A stretch of 64,000 nt of DNA from Lachnospiraceae bacterium (lineage in GTDB: Bacteria > Bacillota > Clostridia > Lachnospirales > Lachnospiraceae), in assembly GCA_022510725.1 (NCBI GenBank), contig JAFLSW010000005.1, positions 37,904 to 101,903 on the forward strand, in the 5' to 3' direction. Numbering within the stretch: position 1 is the first letter of the stretch; the number at the start of each line of letters is the position of its first letter. Under the pieces are notes generated by a model, which was given only the letters and a program-made list of their open reading frames with translations, made no database searches and was not told the origin of the DNA. Shown here in pieces: positions 8,474-19,100 of this stretch. The translations under genes were made by a program, and so were the position numbers.

Positions 8474-9252
8474 AAGCAGTATTTTTTGATATAGACGGAA
8501 CGCTTTATCAAGCAGGAAAACCAATAGAGTCTTCTACGGCAGAAGCCCTTGCTCTCTTGAGAGAACGAGGGCATCTTGTATTTATCTGTACGGGAAGAAG
8601 CAAGATCATGATACCAAAAGAGGTCACAGATCTTGGATTTGACGGTGCGGTGGCGGCCTGTGGTACATATGGCTCTTACCGCGGGGAGGAGCTTTTTTCT
8701 TATTCCTTAAAAGAGAAAGAACTAAAACAGATGATCTCCTTGTTTCGGGAATACAATGCCATGTATATTCTGGAGGGAAGTGAATACATTTATTATGATG
8801 AGGAAACGGTAGGTGAACCGGAAGAGGACTGGTATATCCAATATATAAAGGACACCATTCCTCATCGTTTTGTATCCGTCCAAAAGGCGGAAAGGATAGA
8901 TGCCCAAAAGGCCAGCATCCATGCCAGAAACATGGACCCGGAGGAATTGTACAAGAAGCTTCGGGGTGATTATGAGGTATTGGAGCATGTCTTCGGCGTG
9001 GCAGAGTTTCTTCCCAAAGGACATTCCAAAGCAAATGGAATAGAGCGGATATTACAGCATCTTGGCATGCAGAGGGAGGATGCTGTGGCAGTAGGAGACA
9101 GCATCAACGATGTGGATATGTTAAAGTATGCAGGAACGGGGATCTGCATGGGAAACGGAAGCGAGCCAGCCAAAGCCTGTGCGGATTATATTACGCTGCC
9201 CATAGAAGAGGGCGGCATATTTCATGCCATGAAGCATTTGGGGCTGATTTAA
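8470..9252 (+). CDS. Cof-type HAD-IIB phosphatase
   Basis: A 260-residue protein with all HAD motifs: FFDIDGTLY at about residue 5 with the nucleophile Asp, CTGRS as motif II, a Lys in LPKGHSKANG as motif III, and GDSINDVDML as motif IV. A large C2B-type cap lies between motifs II and III. Members dephosphorylate sugar phosphates, nucleotides or pyridoxal phosphate; the substrate cannot be read from sequence. The ATG overlaps the preceding stop by four bases, so it is translationally coupled to the degenerate GGDEF gene. The palindromic element starts only seven bases after the stop. Confidence 0.92.
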   Translation: MKAVFFDIDGTLYQAGKPIESSTAEALALLRERGHLVFICTGRSKIMIPKEVTDLGFDGAVAACGTYGSYRGEELFSYSLKEKELKQMISLFREYNAMYILEGSEYIYYDEETVGEPEEDWYIQYIKDTIPHRFVSVQKAERIDAQKASIHARNMDPEELYKKLRGDYEVLEHVFGVAEFLPKGHSKANGIERILQHLGMQREDAVAVGDSINDVDMLKYAGTGICMGNGSEPAKACADYITLPIEEGGIFHAMKHLGLI

Positions 9253-9259
9253 GATGAAG

Positions 9260-9692
9260 TTCTGCAAAGATATTATGTCTTGTATATGTGTTTTTGTTCG
9301 ACTGCTGAGAGTGCCTTCGGGATTTGGCGAAGCACCTTTCCCAATCGCTTTTTGCTGTCCCTTAATGTGAAACTCACGATCAAGGCAGTATTTCAGCGAA
9401 GAACCTTTTAAGCGGTTTCGTGGAAAATCAATCAGCACATGCAGGAGGCTTGCAGCCCATTTTAATATTGTTTGAACGAAGTGAGTTTATTAAAATGGGC
9501 TGCTGCATAAGCTTCTGGAATGTGCTGATTAGATTTTCCCGAAAGCCTTATCGGTTCAAGATGAAATACTGCCTCTGATCGCTCAGACACACATTGGGAC
9601 AGCAGCAATTGAAAAGGTGCTTCTGCCAAATCCAACGAAGCCATTCAAAAGCCAGTCAAACAAAAACACATATAAGACAAAACTTCTGCAAA
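9260..9692. mobile_element. large imperfect palindrome flanked by 9-bp direct repeats, MITE-like
   Basis: The arms at 9277-9467 and 9488-9678 are inverted, imperfect copies about 191 bases each, separated by a 20-base loop. The innermost 16 bases pair perfectly (9452-9467 with 9488-9503). Further long matches between one arm and the reverse complement of the other include ATATGTGTTTTTGTT, GGATTTGGC, GAAGCACCTTT, GGCAGTATTTCA, GGAAAATC and AATCAGCACAT. The whole is flanked by identical TTCTGCAAA at 9260-9268 and 9684-9692, which looks like a target-site duplication around an insertion at 9269-9683. No transposase is present. Transcribed either way it would fold into a very long hairpin. The palindrome is certain; mobility is inferred. 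Confidence 0.8.
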
Positions 9693-9838
9693 CAGTCCTC
9701 TTAACAGTAACCTAAAGGCTAATTCTAAAATAAGTATAAAATGTGCCTGAAATGGGGTTTAATGAGAAAACGAGAGGAAAAAAGAGATAAGTAGGTAAAA
9801 ACGGGAGATAATATATAGATAAATCCATGCGGATTGGT
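9693..9838. other. AT-rich intergenic stretch, no gene seen
   Basis: Between the palindromic element and the groESL promoter. It is purine-rich on the plus strand (runs such as GAGAGGAAAAAAGAGATAAG) with no plausible coding frame or strong hairpin. Confidence 0.6.
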
Positions 9839-9867
9839 TTGCAAGACAATAGGTTACTGACTAATAT
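9839..9867 (+). promoter_or_regulatory. groESL SigA promoter
   Basis: TTGCAA (9839-9844) and TAATAT (9862-9867) are 17 bases apart, placing the transcription start next to the CIRCE element that begins at 9880. Confidence 0.7.
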
Positions 9868-9879
9868 AGGTATTGTTGG

Positions 9880-9906
9880 TTAGCACTCAAATGCAAAGAG
9901 TGCTAA
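9880..9906 (+). promoter_or_regulatory. CIRCE operator (HrcA binding site)
   Basis: A perfect match to the consensus: TTAGCACTC, nine bases, GAGTGCTAA. CIRCE is bound by the HrcA repressor, so groESL should be induced on heat or protein-folding stress when HrcA loses activity. It lies immediately downstream of the predicted -10 box. hrcA itself is not in the window. Confidence 0.97.
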
Positions 9907-9950
9907 CAAGGATAAAAATAATTGAATTTTCATAGAAGGAGGCTTTTATC

Positions 9951-10223
9951 ATGAATTTAGCACCACTTGGCGACAGAGTTGTATTAAAACCCCTTGCCGC
10001 AGAGGAAACTACCAAATCCGGCATTGTACTGCCCGGCTCCGAGAAAGAAAAACCCCAGCAGGCTGAAGTTGTTGCGGTAGGACCCGGAACGGAAGAAGTA
10101 AAAATGGAAGTAAAAGAAGGGGATAAAGTCATTTATTCCAAGTATGCGGGAACAGAGATCAAAGATGAGGATGAAACCATTATCATTGTCAGCCAGAAAG
10201 ATATTCTTGCTGTGATCAAATAA
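9951..10223 (+). CDS. groES: co-chaperonin GroES
   Basis: A 90-residue Cpn10. It begins NLAPLGDRVVLKPL, has a mobile loop around EETTKSGIVLPG that contacts GroEL, and ends KDILAVIK. It caps the GroEL ring and helps create the folding chamber in the cytoplasm. Slightly shorter than many homologues (94-97), but no motif is missing. GAAGGAGG precedes the ATG. It lies under CIRCE control and 70 bases upstream of groEL. Confidence 0.98.
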   Translation: MNLAPLGDRVVLKPLAAEETTKSGIVLPGSEKEKPQQAEVVAVGPGTEEVKMEVKEGDKVIYSKYAGTEIKDEDETIIIVSQKDILAVIK

Positions 10224-10269
10224 CATGACCGACTATGATCACAAAGATCATGAATCCGAATCATCATAA

Positions 10270-11916
<1,647 letters not shown>

Positions 11917-11931
11917 TATAAGTTTATGATC

Positions 11932-11961
11932 AGTCCTTCGCCGTAAGGCGGAGGACTTTTT
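11932..11961 (+). terminator. groESL intrinsic terminator
   Basis: Stem AGTCCTTCGCC / GGCGGAGGACT with a GTAA loop, followed by TTTTTAT, 16 bases after the groEL stop. Confidence 0.9.
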
Positions 11962-12032
11962 ATGTGTTGGTTCTTGTCAGATACGGATTTTTGTGCTACC
12001 AGGGCAACGATATCAAAAAACTGACGATATAT

Positions 12033-12075
12033 AAAGTATATGATGCATGAAAAATGTTGTCATATACTTTGCTTT
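12033..12075 (+). other. perfect 11-bp hairpin in the groEL-sortase gap
   Basis: AAAGTATATGA (12033-12043) pairs perfectly with TCATATACTTT (12060-12070), followed by GCTTTT. It may be a weak second terminator. The rest of the 11962-12150 gap shows no gene. Confidence 0.5.
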
Positions 12076-12150
12076 TATGTGTCAAAAATTGGCAAATATG
12101 AAAATTCACTGAAAATGAAGAGATTTCCAATAAATTTTATGAAAAATTTA

Positions 12151-12180
12151 TTTACAAGACTTGCCTAAATGTGATATTAT
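12151..12180 (+). promoter_or_regulatory. predicted promoter of the sortase/surface-protein operon
   Basis: TTTACA (12151-12156) and TATTAT (12175-12180), spacing 18, about 80 bases before the sortase start. The leader has no obvious structure. Confidence 0.55.
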
Positions 12181-12259
12181 GTAAATCAAGATTAAGCATG
12201 GGAAATTATGCCCATTTTTATGAATGAAGTACAGCTAAAATATCAGCGGACAGAATAAA

Positions 12260-13063
12260 ATGGAAACGGAAAAAAAGGGCAAAAAAGAGAGAAATACAGA
12301 TCGGATGCTGTTAGTCATGGGAGTCGGCTTCCTCGTTCTTTTCCTTGTGGCGGGAGGGTTTCTGCTGCGTTACTACATCGCTTACCGCGAACAGCTGGAA
12401 GCGGATCAGGAGGTTGCCAATGTGCGGCTCCGGTTATCCGGTAGTGACTATGATGATTTAAAGGTTGGCACATGGGAGCCTATGGGACCGGAGGAAGCGG
12501 CAAGAAGTGCCCAGGAGCTTAGAAGGCTCAACCCGGATTATGTATTGTTTCTGACGATACCGGGTACGCCGATCTATTATCCGGTGGTCCATCGGGATAA
12601 TTCCTATTATCTGCATCATAACTTTATGCAGGAAACCAATTCCCATGGAGCGATCTTTTTGGACGAAAATTGTGAGCCGGAAGATGATGTGTTATTGATC
12701 CACGGTCACCATATGCGGGACGGCACCATGTTTGCAGAGTTAAGGCAGTTTCGGAATAAAGAGTTCAGAGAAGCGGTCCCCTATATTTATCTGGATTTTG
12801 GCGAAGGCGATATGCCCTATGAGGTATTTGCCGTGGCATTGGTGGATCTGACCGGGGAGTCCTATTTCCACTATGAAGAAGTGCCGGATACCAAAGAAGA
12901 GCGTGAGGAATATTTAAAAGGCTTTAAACGCTCGTCGGTATGGTTTTCAGGAACCATAGACGGAGAGCGGTTAGCGGGAACAAACCAACTGGTGTTTTTG
13001 TCAACCTGCGAATACGGAACAGATAACCAAAGATTAATCCTGGCGGCAGTTGCCGTTGAATAA
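12260..13063 (+). CDS. class B sortase
   Basis: A 267-residue membrane-anchored transpeptidase. Residues about 16-40 form an N-terminal transmembrane anchor. The catalytic triad fits class B: His in HGHHMRDG (about 150), Cys in FLSTCEYG (about 250) and Arg in NQRLIL (about 258). HHM followed by RDGTMFAEL is typical of class B. It should cleave a xPxTG-like signal and join surface proteins to peptidoglycan. Its substrate is very probably the next gene, 49 bases downstream in the same operon. The Shine-Dalgarno region is weak (GCGGAC), so the enzyme may be made at a low level relative to its substrate. Confidence 0.93.
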   Translation: METEKKGKKERNTDRMLLVMGVGFLVLFLVAGGFLLRYYIAYREQLEADQEVANVRLRLSGSDYDDLKVGTWEPMGPEEAARSAQELRRLNPDYVLFLTIPGTPIYYPVVHRDNSYYLHHNFMQETNSHGAIFLDENCEPEDDVLLIHGHHMRDGTMFAELRQFRNKEFREAVPYIYLDFGEGDMPYEVFAVALVDLTGESYFHYEEVPDTKEEREEYLKGFKRSSVWFSGTIDGERLAGTNQLVFLSTCEYGTDNQRLILAAVAVE

Positions 13064-13112
13064 ACAGCAGATATAGAATCATATGAGGGAAAGAGCAAAA
13101 GGAGAGGGTATT

Positions 13113-16100
13113 ATGAAAATGATGGCAAGGAGAAAAGGAAGAATCTGGAGACGCATCTTTGCAATGTTGCTTGCAATGGCGCTTCTTTCCACAGCGGTAC
13201 CGGTTGATGTACGAGGCAGTCAGATCGACGGTACAGATGTAGCTGTGGTCTCACAAAATGATATTTTGGAGGAAAGCGGTGCTACGGCAGACAGCACGGC
13301 GGCGGATGAGGTCCTGCCGGGAGAAACCGGTCAGGGGGGAGGAACCTTGCATGAAGACGCTTCCGGTGAAATGCCTTCTACTCAGGCACCGGCTGCGAAA
13401 GCACCTTCCAATAGAACAACGCCTATGGTGCCCGGTGCAGGTGCGGCTTTCTTTGAGAGTTCCCTGGTAACTGCCAATGGCAATGATATTAATGCATTGG
13501 CGGAAGATAAGCCTATGGCGATCGCAAATAACGCTGATCTGCTGGGCGATGATACCAGCGTGGATCTGGTAGATATCTATTTTATCGTAGAATATGATGA
13601 GAATGGCCAACACCATAAAGATACGATAAAGATGTCAGATGTAGATAAGGGTGAAATCACCATCCCGAAGAATGCCAAGATCACCTTGGAATTTCACTTT
13701 AATTTAGGACATGGCGATAATGTACATGGCGATACCCGTTATCGCTACAAGATCCCCCCGGGAATCAATATTGATTTTGAGACCACCAAAAGCGACATTC
13801 CGTTGGAACAGCCGGGTGGCAAACCAGATGTAGGAAAAGCACATATTGTCAAAGACAGTGACGGTGGTTATTATATTGAATTTGAGTTTTATGATGATGT
13901 AGTCGATGGCTACGATGATATCAACTTTGATGTTTGGTTTTCCGGCAGCTTAAGCGGTGACGGATTAAATGACGAGGGCAACCTGGAAATGGAGTTTCCT
14001 GCCCAAGGCGGAGGCTGGACTGTAGAAGGAAAGATCGAAGAGCCGGCACAGCAGGAAAAGTCTGTCAATGTTTCCAAGGGAGCCTCTCAAAACTTAGTAA
14101 CCGGTCCCGACGGAAAGCAATATATTGAGTGGACCATTTCTTTAACACCGGGTAGCGCAGAGGATGTCTTAAACGGTACCATCGTCGATACCTTACCGGA
14201 TGGTCTGAAATATGTAGAGGGCAGCATGCGTGTGTCCAATACCAATAAAGACGGCAGCTATACGCCGCGTGTGGTTTGTGATGGGGATATCATCTACATT
14301 TATATAGATGAGAAAGACGGCATTCAGCAAAATAATTCATGGAGTCCTATTTCTTTCACTTTCTGGACGGAATATACATTTGAGGGAGAGTTTAACGATA
14401 ACGGTATTACTTATGTAAATAATGCAAAATACGAGCCTAAAGATGATGATGTAAAGACCAATGGTCCCCAGAACGGTACCTTTACCTTAAATCCGAATTT
14501 AGTGGAAAAGGCCGGAGAGATGAATGCGGACGGTACCATAACATGGACGGTAACCATCAACAGGGACAAGATGAACATTGGTGGGGCAACCTATACCGAT
14601 ACCATCATAGGAGATTGGTTTGATGGTTTTGCAGGTGACATCACATATACGCCGGCAGAACCGAGGCTTACTATAAATAAAACGGGTAATGGATTTAATG
14701 TGGAATTTCCTCCTAATTACAATCAGGAAGTGACCTTTACTTATACCACAACTGTAAAATCAGACTTTGAAGGCAATACCTTTACCAATAAAGCTGACTT
14801 GAAAAAGCCCGGCGAGTTTAATGTAGGTAAGACTGCAACAGTAACAGATACGGACCTGATCGATAAGGCATTTGGGCATTATAATGCCATTGAACAGACT
14901 TTGACCTGGACGATCACAGTAAATCCTGGGGGAGAAGATCTGAAGAATGTAAAAGTAACGGAAGATTTCTCTGACCTTTTCCCGGGTTATCTTGGCCCCC
15001 AATCCAATTGGGTTGAGATTGTCAGTGCTACCTATGACGATGGAAGAGACTTATTAAGTGGCGCAGATAAAAACGGAAATAAAGTAACCTTTGATCTGGG
15101 GGATGTTTCCAGAAAAAGAGAGATCACTGTTGTATTGAAGCTGACAGATGCCTTTAATTCATGGTTAGCGGAGCACCCTGATATAACAGGTCTTAATTTT
15201 ACAAATAAGACAAACATAACGGCAACAAAGAATGGCAGGGATGTTACCGATCATGATAGTGCGACTACTTGGGTACCCAATGTGCAAAAGCCCGATTATA
15301 TTGAAAAATCTGGCAAGAGCTTAGGAGACGGTACTATTGAGTGGACGATCACAGTTCACAATCACGATAATGTCATAACGGATATGACCATCTCCGATAG
15401 ATTGCCGGAGGGTCTTGAGTATGTGCCGGGCAGCATGTTTGTCAGGTCTACTTGGAGTGCAGCTGAGGAACCGGGCGGAGTCCGTTATGTTGATGATACC
15501 AAGATCTGGACTGATGGGAAAGAACTGAACTATCCGATCTATCAGAATGGCAGATATGTGGCAGACTTCCCGGAAGCATGGGTGAAAAACTTCCGTGATC
15601 AATGGTCAGCTTATTTTGAGATCGTATTCCGGACCAAACCTACGGGTAATCCGGAGGATATAGTTGATGGTGCTCATAACGGAAAAACCTATGTAAATAC
15701 AGCTGATTTTGATGCTGTTATCGATGGCGGCAATGTTCATGAAGAAGAAACCGCTAAGGTGGATCAACCTGCAGGCGGTATTCTGAAAAAGGACATCATA
15801 AGTCAGAATAAAAGGGATATTGTCTGGGAAGTGACCATTAATGAAGGCCGTTATGATCTGGGTACCAATCTGACTACCATTACGGATACGCTGGAAGATT
15901 GCTATATGTATGTTTCAGGCGATCTTTATATAGAAGATGAAGAGGGACACAGAACAGTGGTTCCCCAGGGCAATCCTGCTGCTGGAGATTTCTGTAATAT
16001 CACTGTGGTAAATAACCAGATTGTGGTACAGCTTCCGGCGATCAGAGACAGGAAGTTTGTGTTCCAGTTTATGACCACCTTTGTTGTATCCCAGGGTGCC

Positions 16101-19100
16101 ATGGATGATTATCTGCCTCTGCAAAATACAGTAGAATTTAAGGGAATCGGTAACGGAGAGCAGGCAAAGAGCGGAAGGATTGAAAATGTAGATTTTTCTG
16201 AGGCAGGCGGTTCCGGTAAGCTTAGCAGGGGTATCCGTATCGTAAAAGTGGACGGAAATGATATAGCAAAGGTTTTGGCAGGTGCCGTATTCGATTTATA
16301 CGAGCCGGGAGAAGACGGTAAGCCGGATAGATGGCTTGGTACGGTAACCACAGATGAAAACGGAAGAGCCCTCTTTGATATGGATCTGAAAATGTTTTTG
16401 GGAAAGACCCTGAAGTTGAAAGAGAGCACGCCTCCCTATGGCTATACGGAAGCGGATGCGGGATATCCGGAAGGATATGAGCCTATAGGAGGCGGTGAAT
16501 ACGGCATCTATATTGAGATCACCGAAGCAGTGATCGCTAATGATATACTGGAGATCCAGGTTACAAACAAACCAGAAGAAGAGGAAGTAAAAACTGCATC
16601 CATCAAATTACGGAAAGTTGATAAAGACGAAAATACCAGCGTGCTTTCCGGCGCAGTATTTGAATGGTATAATGCGGCTGATCCTACTAAAAAATACACA
16701 AGTACGACCAATGCAAGTGGTGAGATTACCATTAACGACCTGGAGGAAGGAACCTACTACTTGACTGAGATCACACCTCCCAAGGGTCATAAGCTGGGAA
16801 CAAACCCTATGAAGATCAAGGTAGTGATCGATGAGGTTGGTGACGAGCTTGTGGTAGCCTATTTTGATATAACTGGCGGTGAGCCGGGAACCCAAATGAC
16901 ACCGGGCACCGGCGGAAGCGTTACTGTAGTAAACGAAAAAGCAAAAGGCAGCCTTACGATCACAAAGCAGAATGAAAATGGGGGTCCTCTTACCGGTGCC
17001 AGGTTTGGCTTGTATGAAGATGCGGCATGTACCAGGTTGATAGAAGAAAAGACGACGGGACCGAATGGAACTGTGACCTTTGACAATCTGGAGCTTGGTA
17101 AAACCTATTGGTATAAGGAAACGGTAGCTCCCAATGGATATGTATTGGATGATACGCCCCATAGTTTTGTTGTGGGAAAAGAGACCGATACAGCAGATCA
17201 GAACAAACCGATAACAGTTACCAATAAATTGGCAGTCGGCAATCTTGTCATTGATAAGTATGATGAGAAAGGCAATATGATGAGAAATGCCGTGTTTGGT
17301 TTGTGGGTTTGGGATGATACAATTCTTCCTAGTGGTGATTGGAAGGAATATGTACCTAGTGGAAGCACGGGACAGTATACGGTAACAACCAATACCCGGG
17401 GTGAAGCAAGATTTGAGAATCTTCCTTTTGGCAAATATCAGGTAAGAGAGAGCGGTGCGCCTACCGGTTACGATTACGAAGTCATCAGTGAAGATGTGAC
17501 CATTGAAAAATTGGGAGATACCCATATTGAAATTAACAATAAGTTGGTGACAGCGAAGATTCAGCTCACAAAATATGGTGAGCTTAAAGAAGATGCTGAA
17601 CATCCCACTCACACGCTTTCCAATGTATACTTTAAATTGGTAAGCTCTGACGGAAAGACGGTAGTGGCTACGGGAACCACAGATCAGTACGGTCAGTTGA
17701 CTTTCCCTGCTGTTCCGTATGGACGCTATCACATTGTAGAAGACGATGATAGGGTGCCTGAAGGCTATGACCGTCCTACTACACACAGATGCTCCGGCTC
17801 CGTGAAAAATTGTGTAGCGGATATTGAGTTGACGGATTTCAATGGTGCAGGTAATGGAATTGTACCTATTATTCCTGTATCGGTTGTCAACATCAAACAA
17901 AACGGCAGCGTCCTGATCTTAAAGACCGCTACTTCAACGAACGGCGCTGTAACTGGTCTGCGGGGAGCAAAGTTTATCCTTGTGGATGAAGACGGCAATC
18001 AGGTAGGAGACGAAAAAACATCCGGTGATATTACCGGCATTGATCTTAGTGATGTGCCGCAAGCATTTAAAGATGCAGTAGAGGATGGAAGCTGGCAAGA
18101 CGGCCTTGTATATTTTACAGGTCTTCCTTATGGTACCTATTATCTGCGGGAGACAATGCCTCCTGTGGGTTATATAGATGACGGTTATGAGTATAAGATC
18201 GTGATCGATAATAGCGATACTGTAGTGGTAACATATATCGGTCGAAAAGATTCGGATGGTGTAGAAGCTGCGGGAACAGGCGACTTGATCATCAATAACA
18301 CAGAGCAGGAGCCCCCTGTTATCAGCGTGAAGCTTCAGAAGAGATGGAACAGCGGCCAAAATTCCAATAGCGGTAATTTGGAAGATGCCCAGTTTGAGTT
18401 GTATAAAGTACTACCTGATAATGGAGGTACGGTGCATATTACATCTGTATCTTCCGATGAGGATGGTATGGTATATTTCCGAAGAATCCGTATTGATGAT
18501 GATCCGACGGGAACGAAGTATTATATCCGAGAGGTATCGGCACCCGGTGGTTATCATGCATCTACTTCCCAAGCATTCTATCTGGGCCAAAAATATGCTA
18601 CTGGTGAAGGCTTAGGCTCAAATGACAATATCGGTAAGTATGTAGATGCGAAAAACGGTAATCAGGATGTACCCTTAGACCCTGTAGATGTTTGGTGGTT
18701 AGTTGATGCGGAAAAAGCGCCGGTTGCCGGTGAAACTGCACCAGAATCTGTTGCTTCCTCCGCAGTTTGGTTCAATGAAGTGGTGTATGGCGCTGTACGG
18801 ATCAGGAAATCGGATCCGAATACAGCCACCAGGATATTAAGCGGTGCACAATATACCATCTACTATGATAGAGAATGCAAATATGTGGTAGGCAGTGCTA
18901 CTGCTACAAATCCGCAGATCGAGGAGTATGTTAACAGAGATAAATTGCTGCCGACGAACTTTTCGGCTACGGCAGAAACGAACGAAGAGAGTATTGCTTT
19001 ATTTACCGGACTGCCTCAGGGAAGGTATTTTATAAGGGAGTCAAAGGCACCTAAAGGCTATAAGATTTCTACTGAAATTAGGGAAGTGGAAGTTACCGTA

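Noticed and set aside
9121..9644. Minus-strand frames of 105 and 60 codons in and near the palindrome
   Set aside because: They follow the arms of the inverted repeat, have no good start sites and show no recognisable domain. One runs into the HAD gene.
16608..17900. 430-codon minus-strand open frame antisense to the surface protein
   Set aside because: It has no ribosome-binding site, a low-complexity composition, and lies wholly within a well-supported gene; repeat-rich coding DNA often leaves the opposite frame open.
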